DNA of 19,611 nt from Scedosporium boydii (taxonomy: Eukaryota > Ascomycota > Sordariomycetes > Microascales > Microascaceae). Positions 1-8,969 of this stretch are shown here, piece by piece. Each line of letters starts with the position of its first letter. Positions within the stretch are counted from its first letter, which is position 1. The notes beneath the pieces are model-generated. The model was not told the origin of the DNA, did no database searches, and saw only the letters and a program-made list of their open reading frames with translations. Location: NCBI GenBank assembly GCA_002221725.1, contig NJFT01000385.1, forward strand, positions 1 to 19,611. The letters are read 5' to 3'. The translations under genes were made by a program, and so were the position numbers.

Positions 1-690
1 TGTGTTTTGGAGTGGGGGGGACAGCTTGCTCGTTCATTCAGGCGGGCAACTCACCAGCTGCAAAGATATTATACTCAATAAGAACCAACCTAGGCCAACA
101 TTTACCCTGTATTGTTTGCTCCCAATACTTTTCAATTGGCCAACATTGGATCCACTGGATTGTAGCGTTGGCTCCAAGGACGATGTTTACGCTAACGATG
201 ATGAACCAGATAAAGCATTTTGCCCAGCCCTTCGATACACCTAGCAGCGTCATAGCAAATGATGTCTTGCTCCACATGGCAGCCAGAATGGACGCGAACC
301 CCGCCGCGTTGCCGATGAGGAGGATGCTCTGGAACTCGGCTGCTGGGATGTCGGCGTTATGCTTGCCGAATCCTAGGCTGACACACACAGACTGCAGGGC
401 GCTCGACGCCGTCAGAGTGATCTATGCATATCCTCTGCTTAGAAGACGAGACTAGTTTAGAGATGAATCTGGCTTTGGACTCTTACCAAGCTGATAATCA
501 GGACATAGTCATCCCACCATAGGGCCCGACGGCTTCGCAGCTTAAGATATATTCGTAGAGTAAGGAAACATGCGGCCAGAGCCGTGAGCGGCCAGATCGT
601 GCCGTTGAGTACCGGTCCGTAGTCATCAGTTGATCCTGAAGAGGACATCTGTGGCAGGTGATAGTCTGTCTTGCAGACCTGTTTGGACAA
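1..690 (-). CDS. Fungal rhodopsin-like (SAT4/PTH11-type) integral membrane protein, 5' part only
   Basis: Exon 1 is 690-487 and exon 2 is 421-55; a donor (gtgagt) at 54 begins an intron that runs off the window, so the C-terminal half is missing. Intron 1 (486-422) has a gtaaga donor and a tag acceptor and keeps frame, giving about 190 residues. Visible hallmarks of the fungal rhodopsin-domain family are the WWDDY motif after the first helix, GFGKH in the first loop, and a pair of Cys-Trp-Pro (CWP) motifs before helix 4. Four hydrophobic segments are seen. Family members are plasma-membrane proteins mostly of unknown function; a few, such as PTH11, act in surface sensing. Met15 (MSSSGS) is an alternative start. 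The family call is firm; a ligand or role cannot be inferred. Confidence 0.85.
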
Positions 691-1068
691 GCTGATCGAG
701 TTGAGCTGGCGAACTCAGTGATAATTGAAGTGTTATAAAAACTAGTAATAGCGGAACAAAAACTGGCTGGATTCCAAGCATCCGGTTAGGATATGGGTTA
801 AATTTAAAGGGCGCAGGTAACTTGATATTTTTGTCCGAATGGGTGCTCAGCCACTACGAAGAGTTGGGATGTTCGCGGTCTGGCCATCATCCGTAATTTA
901 GCTGCCACCTTATTAGCCCCTGCAGTAAGATCTTCCTCTCCTCAAGTTACGGCCATTCATCGCAAACCGGGTGACTCAATCCTAGCCCAGCACGTTCCCG
1001 TTAACCATCCCGCCAGCGTAACATCGAGTCGACATGAATTCTATCCTCTTCCACTGGTGTAGATCACA
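691..1068. other. Intergenic, no gene seen
   Basis: Upstream region of the rhodopsin-like gene (reading leftwards) and of the decayed frame to the right. No convincing coding stretch, repeat or RNA gene was recognised. It includes the presumed promoter of the leftward gene, but no clear TATA or binding site could be assigned. Confidence 0.5.
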
Positions 1069-1640
1069 CATTTTCCGAACTTGAAGGAGCCACTCCTCCT
1101 ACCCGTGCTTCAAATGTGGATGGTACATATCCAAAAGAACGAGAAGATGAGCCACCACATATACAATACCAAAACGTGGGCTGGCCCCGAGGAATTCTTG
1201 CAAATGATTGAATAGAATTGACGTTACATTGCGAACTTGTATGAAGTTCAGTAGCAGAAGCCGGCAGGGGTTTCGTGTACCCGTATACGACACCGGAACA
1301 TGAATCCTGGATAATTCCAGAAAACAGGAAACATTGGATAAGATGCGGCCCAGACTTTGAAGCTAGCATTCTAGAATCCCAAAAGTCCAGGATGTGGGCA
1401 GTCCTCAGGCCTCGAGTCAATTTCCTGGTGTCACAGACATTTTCTTCGAGACTGAGTGTTTTGGACGACTTGAATCACGCCATGGGAAGGGCGATCCCGG
1501 CCGAGAACAACACTGGCGAACCCAAAATAAGATATCTAAAGACGAATTCGATATTCCACGGAGTCCTTCAGGTGTCAATACATCCACAAGGCAATCTCGC
1601 AGTTGTAGCCACCCTCGGAGGCAGAACACCCACCACATAA
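1069..1640 (+). pseudogene. Decayed open reading frame of unknown function, cut by a transposon
   Basis: One frame reads almost continuously from about 1069 to the TAA at 1638-1640, with protein-like composition, but it is interrupted by TGA at 1209-1211 and TGA at 1242-1244. No good ATG is present, and the open part after 1244 has only a GTG at 1275. The final TAA is built from the TA duplication and first base of the neighbouring element, so the original 3' end is unknown. Two TGA codons fit CGA-to-TGA transitions such as RIP makes, but the ancestral codons are not known. I do not recognise the family. An alternative is chance openness; the even codon make-up of the last 120 codons argues mildly against that. 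Confidence 0.35.
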
Positions 1641-2432
1641 GTTGGACCCCCCACTTTCGGCCACCCCCCCTTTCGGCCACCCTTTTCCCATATAAAACAA
1701 CGATTTGCAGGGGTCTATATCTCCACCAACTCTTTATATATAACAATAAAATTTTATATATAGGTTCTTTTCATAGTTACTAGTAAGGAAAAAAATATAA
1801 ACCTAAAATTAAGTAAAAGGGTGGCGCGTAGTGGACAGTTAAAGTATAGATTTTAAAATATTATATAATTACATATAAACTAAAACTAAATATAACTAAG
1901 GTAATATAAGATATTATATAATCAAAAAATATATAACTAATTCTATAGAAAATTAGCTTTTTAAATATACTATACTTTACTTTATAAGTATTTATAAGCT
2001 AGAGTATTTTAATAGTACTTTTTTTCCTATACTAAAAAAAAGCATTTTCTAAAACTAAATATTAAAAAAATATTATAGCTTAGTTCTTTCTGGTATATAA
2101 TCTTACTTATAATACTATACTATATACTAAGTTTTATTATCTTTAGTCTATTTATTATAAAGTCATTTAAGTTTTAAGTTTATATATAATTTATATAGGA
2201 TTTTATACTTTTTTGTTTATGCTTCTATTATATACTACCCTTTTACTAAATTTTATATTTAATATTTTTACTATAAAGATTCTATTAAAAAGAAGCTAGA
2301 TTATAAGTTATATTAAAATATATCAAGAATTGGTGGAGATATACTCTTTTAAAAACTATAACTTTTTACTATTTTTGGTGGGGAAGTGGGTGGCCGAAAG
2401 GGGGGGGGTGGCCGAAAGTGGGGGGTCCAACT
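1640..2432. mobile_element. Non-autonomous TIR DNA transposon (TA duplication; Tc1/mariner-pogo-like), AT-rich core
   Basis: The left end begins AGTTGGACC after TA (1638-1639); the right end finishes GGTCCAACT before TA (2433-2434). The inverted repeats extend imperfectly for about 100 bp: both ends carry two copies of a TTTCGGCCACCC-like motif in C-rich sequence, and further inward both carry tatatctccaccaa followed, after one or two mismatches, by ctctt or ttctt. The core (about 1740-2330) is very AT-rich and has no open frame, so no transposase is encoded. TA duplication and repeat layout fit the Tc1/mariner superfamily, whose pogo/Fot1 branch is common in ascomycetes; this assignment is inferred. 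The AT-rich core is either the native state of a miniature element or RIP-degraded. It sits at the end of the decayed frame at 1069-1640. Confidence 0.88.
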
Positions 2433-2962
2433 TAGGACCAATACTAGACGTACGAATGTAGACAGCTGGGGTTTTCAGCTTCCCCCGAGCTAACTACTCA
2501 AAGCATGCCATTTATCCGAAAAGTCAGAACCGGTGATACGGCTTACTCTTTCCCTATCAGACTTGAAGAGCTTTTCCACGTCTACCTGTGGGTAATCCGG
2601 CTGTAATGTTCAAAATGGTTTTATGCAGAAACTGCAGAAGGTTCCGCCGATGGCACGTGGGGTGACTTCATATCCCGGTCTACCGACGTAATTTGGGGCT
2701 GAACATGCCTTTAGATGACTTAACTGCATAAGACAAAAGAGTCCTCCCTCTGTGACACCCATTGTCGCCGGGATCAGCGCGCCGTTCTGTTGAAAGCGTT
2801 GGGAACCAAGAGTTGTTATTTACAAATCAGCGGTGCTGTCGAAATATGTACCGGTGGTCGTCATGTCACATGTATTAAGCCAGACATGGAGGGTTTCCCT
2901 ACCATCTAGGGACTTTGATCGCCTCCAAGGGCTTACGGTGCGCCGCATCGCTAACTTCCGGA

Positions 2963-3012
2963 CGATCACGGCTGTCCTGGAGCCGAGGGCCTCCTCGGCC
3001 CCGAGATGATCG
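2963..3012. repeat. Inverted repeat / potential hairpin
   Basis: An inner perfect stem of GCCGAGG (2982-2988) and CCTCGGC (2993-2999) has a 4-base loop. An outer stem pairs CGATCA (2963-2968) with TGATCG (3007-3012). It lies in a gene-free stretch, so it could be a palindromic protein-binding site or a structured transcript element. No function is assigned. Confidence 0.5.
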
Positions 3013-3394
3013 CCGCAGGACCATCTGGTGCCTCATCCAGGTTTTCTCCGTAGATCAGTAGCCTCGCATCCAATGAGAGTCCCCTCTAGAGTCTCCAGCT
3101 CCGGCAGCTAATCGGAGCTACAAACACGCAGAAAGTTAACAGCGCTGCAACGTTCCGGCGCTCTACTTCCATCATGCGTGAAAAGGTCCGAGTTTGGCAA
3201 CGAACATTGTTTCATTGTTCGATTGGAGAGAGGAGGATTCCTTCCCCTTTGGTGCCATTGCGATCCCCAATCCTGAACATTTAACAATTAGCCGCTCCCC
3301 ATTTCCCTTTATTGGCATCTGCTGCTGCCGCCTCGCCAAGACGGGTGTCTGCATGTACTGCCTATCTACCTTTTAACCCTTCTTGGCACGCCGA

Positions 3395-3427
3395 GTAAGC
3401 CCACCACATAAGCTGCCCACGACATAA
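3395..3427. repeat. Possible degenerate TIR remnant
   Basis: TAAGCTGCCCAC at 3409-3420 matches TAAGTTGCCCAC at 19502-19513 at 11 of 12 bases. The preceding bases CCCACCACATAAG (3400-3412) are identical to 1629-1641, which straddle the left edge of the 793-bp element. This suggests an old end of the same transposon group or a preferred target sequence. No partner end was found nearby. Confidence 0.3.
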
Positions 3428-3516
3428 ACTAGAGGCGCCTGGCCGTTGTTTCTCATCAGTATTTCCAATACAAATCAAGCCCTAGCGTTGTTTCTCTTGA
3501 AGAACACCGGCCCAGC

Positions 3517-4963
3517 ATGGATGATGTTGGAGACCTCTCACCGCCCTCTCATCCTCTCGTACTACCGAGCAGCGCAGCAGCCATCTTCCAGTTAGCCAAC
3601 GAGCCGGGATTCGCCGCCGCAAAGCAGATTAGCACGGCCATCATCATCATCCTAGCTTCCTTCAACTCGATTGCCGCCCTCGCGGTGACGTATAGAATTC
3701 TATACACCTCCTGCGTCCTACGATGGAATCAAAGCAGGCACGAATCTAGGTAAGTTTCTCGTTTTCTCAGAACAGAGCCAGACGAAGGCCAAAAAGAGCT
3801 CCTTGGTAACATTTATATGAAAACGGAAGAGGTAGCCCCCTTATTCCGGATACGGAAGTCTTCCCTCTCGTTTTATTCATTGGCATTACGATTCAAGGAG
3901 TCGGATATGTCATTCTGGAGGCCAAAGGACTTGAGCGGTTAGCGGGCGGTGATTGCGCTTTGGACTTTCCATTCATGCTGGCTGGTAAGTTGTGACTGCT
4001 CGCCGCGCATATCCTCCAGTGGAACCTACGGAGCTAAACTGTTTATATATAGGAGCATTTATCGTGCCATATATTGAGTTGGTTTTCGTACTTGAGATTA
4101 CTATTCGAGTCTTACGAAGCAAACCTTTCCTGCCAAGATCAAAACCGACAATCGTCATATGTCTGCTCATTATCGGGACGTTGCTATTAACCAACTTCCT
4201 GGCTGAGTACTTCTCCCAAGCACCAGACTATTGCCTCGGATTTCTTTCTCGCAAATTAGAGAAGTACGCAGCGGGTTGCTTTGTGGTCCTGCTGCTAATC
4301 TCAGTTACGCTATTGACATGCGTGGTAAATATCTTCGTGCGACTGAAAAAAAGTAACGCAGCCAATACACGCGAAAGGGTAGAGGCATCGAGGATGATGT
4401 GCTACGTTGCCGCTGGAATCCTGTCAAACGTAAGAGCACACTCGTTTCATCAGGCATAGGTTTGACCATTAACGGAAATGCAGACACTCGTGATACCTTT
4501 TTTCCTCACACTCGCCTTCACGGATCAACGCAGAATAAGAGACCAGGCCTTTAGCTTGAATATCCTCGCTTCTACAGTTACGAATATCATGGGGCTACTG
4601 ATGAGTGGGCTCTACTTATACTTCCGATCCAGCACAACGTCGACGCTCGCCGGCTCACCGAGGGCACCAGTTGCTCCCACATATGGGGAGCATGCCAGAC
4701 GATACGATATCAGGGGTGCTGTCGACCAACGACAGAGACTGATCGATGCTGGTCTAATAAGGATGAGTTATTCTAACGAAGGGTCGGAATTGGCAAGTGG
4801 TGGATTACCAACCAGCCATATCCAACCGAGGAGACCGAATTTACCGCACCGATCTACCGTCCTTCAGATGGACACTTTCGCGATTCGAGTTCCTGAGCGA
4901 GTACGAAGAATTTCGGTCTCAACAAGAATGTCTGACCGTTCTTTCCCGGCTACCCCAATATAA
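3517..4963 (+). CDS. Seven-helix (GPCR-like) integral membrane protein, function unknown
   Basis: Four exons: 3517-3749, 3836-3984, 4053-4429 and 4484-4963. Introns are 86, 68 and 54 nt, all with gtaag donors and tag or cag acceptors, and frame is kept throughout (about 412 residues). The start ATG has a good context (cagcATGGA). Seven hydrophobic segments are seen at about residues 39-62, 86-105, 122-145, 157-180, 198-222, 240-264 and 275-298. A hydrophilic tail of about 110 residues follows, rich in Arg and Ser. The N-terminus has no signal peptide. This layout, an outside N-terminus and a long cytosolic tail, is that of fungal 7TM receptors, but I cannot place it in a named class. Weakest splice choice: the first acceptor (gtag at 3835), chosen because it alone joins in frame. 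Confidence 0.8.
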
Positions 4964-5487
4964 TGAGCTGCTACCAGCTGCTGGTATACTCACTCTATTG
5001 TTCCCGCATACGGATTTGAGTGCTCTGGGGTGTACATTGAGGAGGATATTGGGAGATTAGCCTTGAATGGGCCGCCTTCAACTCTACGCTGAAGGCCTTA
5101 CTGAGACTTCGAGGGCCGAATCGACACGGCGGGACCTCGTTTGTATATATTTGGAGAATTTGATGTCGGTAAATATAAATTAAATGATACCAGTACTGCA
5201 TCGAACGATGACTCTTGTTCTGCCCTTCGCAATCGTCGACCCTGTCTCGAGGTTGCCAAAAAGGGTTGCTGCTATCGTGCTAGAGCTATTCAGCCGGGAG
5301 ACAAAGAAAGCCCAGTTCTAAGCCAGTTGACGAAATCTTAATAGGCTTTTATTCTCACTTTATCAGGCCACCACTCTATTTGTTTACATTGGACTAGAAT
5401 ACGCGTCGGGGCCCTAAGGGTCTTCTATGATAAGGGAAAGAGTTCACTGAGATCAAGAAAAAAGTCATGACCACATTGTCATGGAAG
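4964..5487. other. Intergenic between convergent genes, no gene seen
   Basis: This lies between the 3' ends of the 7TM gene (+) and the Zn2Cys6 regulator (-), so it should hold both 3' UTRs and poly(A) sites. Short open frames at 4995-5341 overlap on both strands and look like chance. A tataaattaaat-like stretch near 5172 is a possible poly(A) region. Nothing else was recognised. Confidence 0.5.
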
Positions 5488-7187
5488 TCACGGTAAAAAT
5501 CCACTACATGCCTTCCCCGCTATCCTCCTGATCGTCTCCCACGGCATTATGGAACTTGATTCCGTGTCGCCTCTCACGTTGCTCAGTACCTCAATGGCAG
5601 TCTGTAGAGGAAATGCAGCTGAAGCAGCCCCACATATCCCCATCTTCTCCTGAGTCAGGAACTCTGCGCTTCGCAGAATCTGATCAGAGAACCGGATCAG
5701 GCTCCGCGAAATCTCCATGCTCTCTATGGATTTCCCATCTATCATTAACTCCTGTTCACGTAAACCAGGGTAATCACGTCTCAACTGCCGGAGGTTTACG
5801 ACACATATGGTCCAGAGAGCCCAAAACCAGGTAGTCCCGTTGGCTATTGTTAAGTCTTGGAATCGGAGGACGACCTCGCCATCAATTCTGATAACTCGCC
5901 GCCATAGTAGCCCTTTGTGAGCCTTCGACATTAATGTCTGCCAACACTTAAGACGATCTAGTACTGCAATAAGCCTAGATGTTGTTTCCAGGCCTGCCGA
6001 TTCGATGTTTTCTTGAGTATGTCTCGACTTATCCAGGTTTTCGAAAATATTTGGGATCTCGCTGCTCACACTCATAAGAGCCTGGAGAGGGGTTATAGGG
6101 ATAGTACGGAATGGTTCGGTTTTCCAGCCTTCACCTGCGAGGAACGTGGACGTGCGTAATGCTAAAGCCTGATGAAGCTACTGAAAGAGTTAGGAAGAGA
6201 GAAAAAAAGTTCAATAACAGGAGGGTAGTGTAGCATAGACCGTACAAGGACCGGACGAAATCCAATAAAGAGCTTATGCGGCACTCCAACTGAATAGAAG
6301 GTAGGCGGCTTTAGCTGGATCATATCGCCAACGCCTCTTGCGTGGGCCATAGCACTTGTACTCGAGGTTGACAGTAGCATCTATTAATAGTTAAAATGCG
6401 AATAAAGCCGGCCGCGAGAGCCTTGCGTAATAGGAAAGGTTAGGGCTGGATTTGGAATGGATTACGGCTAACCTCGGAAAAAAAAATGCACATAGTAGCA
6501 ACGGCCAGTTCATTGGAAGGCGAAGTTGTACTTCGGAGAATAGCGGATCGAAGGGCGTTGAGAGCAGAACCTTGTACTTCTAGGGCATCAGGAATCGGCG
6601 CCCAGCCCTTGTTCGCCGCGGCCGCCATCGAAACGGCAAGGGCGCGAATGGCGGAAGGAAGAGGATTCATATCATCCCCGCCCACCAACCCCGGAAGCAC
6701 TTCCATCCAAGCACCACCGCATATACGGGACTGCGACCGACTGCAGTCTTCGGAAAGTAGAAAAATCTCACTTGATGGGAGAAAATGCTGAGCGCAGAAC
6801 GAGATGACATCACGTAGAGGCCAACTTAAAGCGCGAGGAGGAGACAGTTTTCGAAGAGTGGTCTCTGATGGTTTGTATGGATTTTGTCGGCGTTGCTGGT
6901 GCTTCTGCTGCTTCTGCGGTCTCTGATCGAGAGTCGACGTATTATGTTGTATACGGTGCTGCGCCTTTGGAGGTGTAGAAACAAGAGGGGGCCGGAAGGT
7001 GATACTAGCGGGATATCCGGGACACTCCAACCCTCTAACCCGGCACTGGGAGCATGCAGGCTGTCTTCCATCGCACTAAGCTATATTAGTCTTGAACATT
7101 CCGTCAAGGCTACGACTCTATGCAACTACTTACTCCTAGCTTCCGGGACCTGCAGGCATTACAGACAGTTGGCTGACGAGTCTTCAT
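5488..7187 (-). CDS. Zn2Cys6 binuclear-cluster transcription factor
   Basis: Exons are 7187-7134, 7075-6473, 6380-6246 and 6177-5488, giving about 493 residues in one frame. Exon 1 is only 54 nt and is easily missed; it supplies the ATG and first half of the zinc cluster. The joined cluster is C9-x2-C12-x6-C19-x6-C26-x2-C29-x6-C36 with RSRKLGCDGRQPAC, a canonical Zn2Cys6 DNA-binding domain. Behind it lies a Pro/Gln/Arg-rich linker, then the alpha-helical C-terminal region typical of fungal regulators, with HARGVGDMIQL, LFIGFRP and MGICGAASAAFPL. It should act in the nucleus on CGG-type sites. Intron 3 (6245-6178, gtacgg donor, tag acceptor) is the least certain; an acceptor nine bases later is also in frame. 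The target genes are unknown. Confidence 0.87.
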
Positions 7188-8193
7188 ATTTGTTTTTTTT
7201 CCCCTCGGCGAGAGTTAGAGGAAAAGGTGGTCTTGCGAGCGTTTTCCCATAAGTCTAAGATTCTTGGCGAATTATCAGAACGTATAGGGAAATTGGCCAG
7301 ATCTCGATTGTGGGACGGACCAGGACATTGGACTAGGGTAAAGCGGGGTAAAAAGAAAATAGTCAGCCGACCATATTTTTCCTGGAGACTGGCTATATTT
7401 CAATTTTATAAGTTAGTACTCTCTGTTGTAACGACCTGCGCGGCGTGCATGGCTTCGGCAAGAACCCAAGCCGAGTCCTCCACTGGCACCATGGCGACGG
7501 TTCGGGAGCACAGACCAGCCAGCGCCCCGAACGGCAGCACCACAGCAACGGCACCAACGCAAATATCTCCTCCGACCCGTTCCGGAAGAACTTTCTTCCT
7601 TTACCAGTGCAGGGGCATAGTTATTTCTTTTCTTTTCTTTCCTCGAATCTCGGGGAGGAAGAATAACAGTTCTTCAAGTTCTTCATGATCATTATCAGTT
7701 CTCCCCCCAGCTCAATTAACTTCTTTTACTTGATTCTCACTGATCGTTCTTCCTTGGTGACCTCAAGCTGTCTATTCCGGCTTGTCTTGTGTCACAGGGT
7801 GCTCTATTGGGCACTGACTTGTTTCTTGACCTCCCCCTATTTGGAGGTCTCCTTTTTACTTGTTTCCATGTTATTCCCATTGGTCAACAGATCCGACATC
7901 TATCTATTCCTATACGGGAGCTTTGTAGCAGCTTCTTGTAGGAATTGCCCAAACCATTAACCGAACCATTTCCTTTTCTTTTGTGTGGTGTGCGGGCAGG
8001 CTGCACTGCTCCGTCACAATATAAATATAATTATAATTATATTATATATAATAATAATAATAATAATAACAATATTCTTAATTTTTTAATTTTTAATATT
8101 ATTTTAATAAATATTAAAAATTCAAATCTTATCTGCCTTCGATCTTTATTTCCGTAGCATTAGCCTATGTCCTCGACTTCCCCATGTACGATC
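7188..8193. other. Divergent intergenic region with AT microsatellite, no gene seen
   Basis: This separates the leftward Zn2Cys6 gene from the rightward secreted-protein gene, so it should contain both promoters. Open frames at 7227-7960 overlap in several phases, and none shows a recognisable domain. A pyrimidine-rich tract (ttcttttctttt-like) occurs near 7623-7640. From about 8021 the sequence turns to A+T, including (TAA)7 at 8049-8069. Confidence 0.5.
8021..8112. repeat. AT-rich tract with (TAA)7 microsatellite
   Basis: The tract is almost pure A+T and contains seven perfect TAA units at 8049-8069, flanked by tataattata-type repeats. It lies about 100 bp upstream of the secreted-protein ATG. 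It is probably a neutral simple repeat and is likely length-variable between strains. Confidence 0.8.
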
Positions 8194-8908
8194 ATGAAGT
8201 TCACTCCGTTTCTCATTGCCGTGTGGGCGGCCCTCACCTCTGCTGCTGATATCGCAGAGCCTTTCCCCTCTGTTGAGTGCAACACGACTTTTGGCACGAT
8301 GTCACGTCCAAACCAACCGCGATGTGGTCTCAGCGGTGCCTGCGGCGCTGGCGGCTGTTGTGACTCTCTGCAGACTTGCGTCAATATCGGAACTTCTAAT
8401 AAAGGGTGCTGTTCACTTTCAGCCAAATCTCTCTGTGGGGCGGTTGATCCCGATTTCAGGGTAAAATGACCCCTACCTCCCCTAAGGTGTCTGGCGATAC
8501 TAATGGCGATAGTACCCGCCACGAGAATTCAGTCCATTTCCGCGCCAGAACCTCTACTCTGGAGTCAACGACAGTTGGCACTGTCCCGAAGAGTATGTTT
8601 GCGAATATTCCAATGGCGGGTGCATCCCTTTCCCGAAGCCATCGTGTATGCGTGCCAGGAGTACCTCCGAGGGATGGAATCACCGAGCGCTGGCTCGTCG
8701 GATTCTTCAGGAAGTAGGAGCTCAGATTCACAGAGTTCTTCCAGGGGTGTCTCAAGTTCGAGTTCAGATTCGGAATCGAGTTAGTGTTGCGTATCCCCCC
8801 ACGAGCACTTTTAGCTACCTAGCCTTTGTCCTGTTTTGCCGGGGGTTAAAATATAGACATTACGAACAAACTTCTCTACGGTCATCTAACTATCAAACAT
8901 CCGCGTAG
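8194..8908 (+). CDS. Small secreted cysteine-rich protein, probably frame-damaged
   Basis: The ATG at 8194 opens a clear signal peptide (MKFTPFLIAVWAALTSA); an in-frame ATG at 8167 would bury it. Exon 1 (to 8460) gives nine cysteines, including two CC pairs (GGCCDS, KGCCSL). An intron at 8461-8512 (gtaaaa donor, tag acceptor, a ctaat branch-like site close to the acceptor) joins in frame to exon 2. Exon 2 adds four cysteines in the WHCPEEYVCEYSNGGC region, then turns into low-quality Arg-rich sequence and stops at 8906-8908. In the neighbouring frame, from about 8675 to the stop at 8782-8784, a Ser-rich run (SSDSSGSRSSDSQSSS) appears, as in fungal cell-wall or GPI proteins. One indel near 8640-8680 would explain this, so the gene may be a pseudogene or the base call wrong. 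No named family was recognised; the function could be cell wall or effector-like. Confidence 0.5.
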
Positions 8909-8969
8909 CTCTAGTGTCTATTGTCCGTCGCGAAATTAAGCTCTTTTCTTATAGTGTGGCCAAGTCTCT

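Larger units (their letters stand above)
2435..3516. other. Gene-free stretch with a hairpin and a transposon-end remnant
   Basis: Only short overlapping open frames of 60 codons or fewer occur here, with no family resemblance. Notable contents are an inverted repeat at 2963-3012 and a transposon-end-like sequence at 3395-3427. The last 100 bases should hold the promoter and 5' leader of the membrane protein gene that starts at 3517. Confidence 0.5.

Noticed and set aside
1785..2330. CRISPR-like or satellite array in the AT-rich block
   Set aside because: There is no regular repeat unit; it is the AT-rich core of a TIR element.
4797..5060. 87-codon plus-strand open frame
   Set aside because: It is an overlapping frame in the tail of the seven-helix protein gene, with no independent start or domain.
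6440..7030. A separate 196-residue minus-strand protein gene
   Set aside because: It is the second exon of the Zn2Cys6 regulator; the frame begins at a splice acceptor (7076), and the apparent start is a TTG codon.
7227..7688. 153-codon plus-strand open frame in the 7.2-8.2 kb gap
   Set aside because: It shows no domain or signal, overlaps other frames of similar length, and is Ser/Arg-rich in a low-complexity way.
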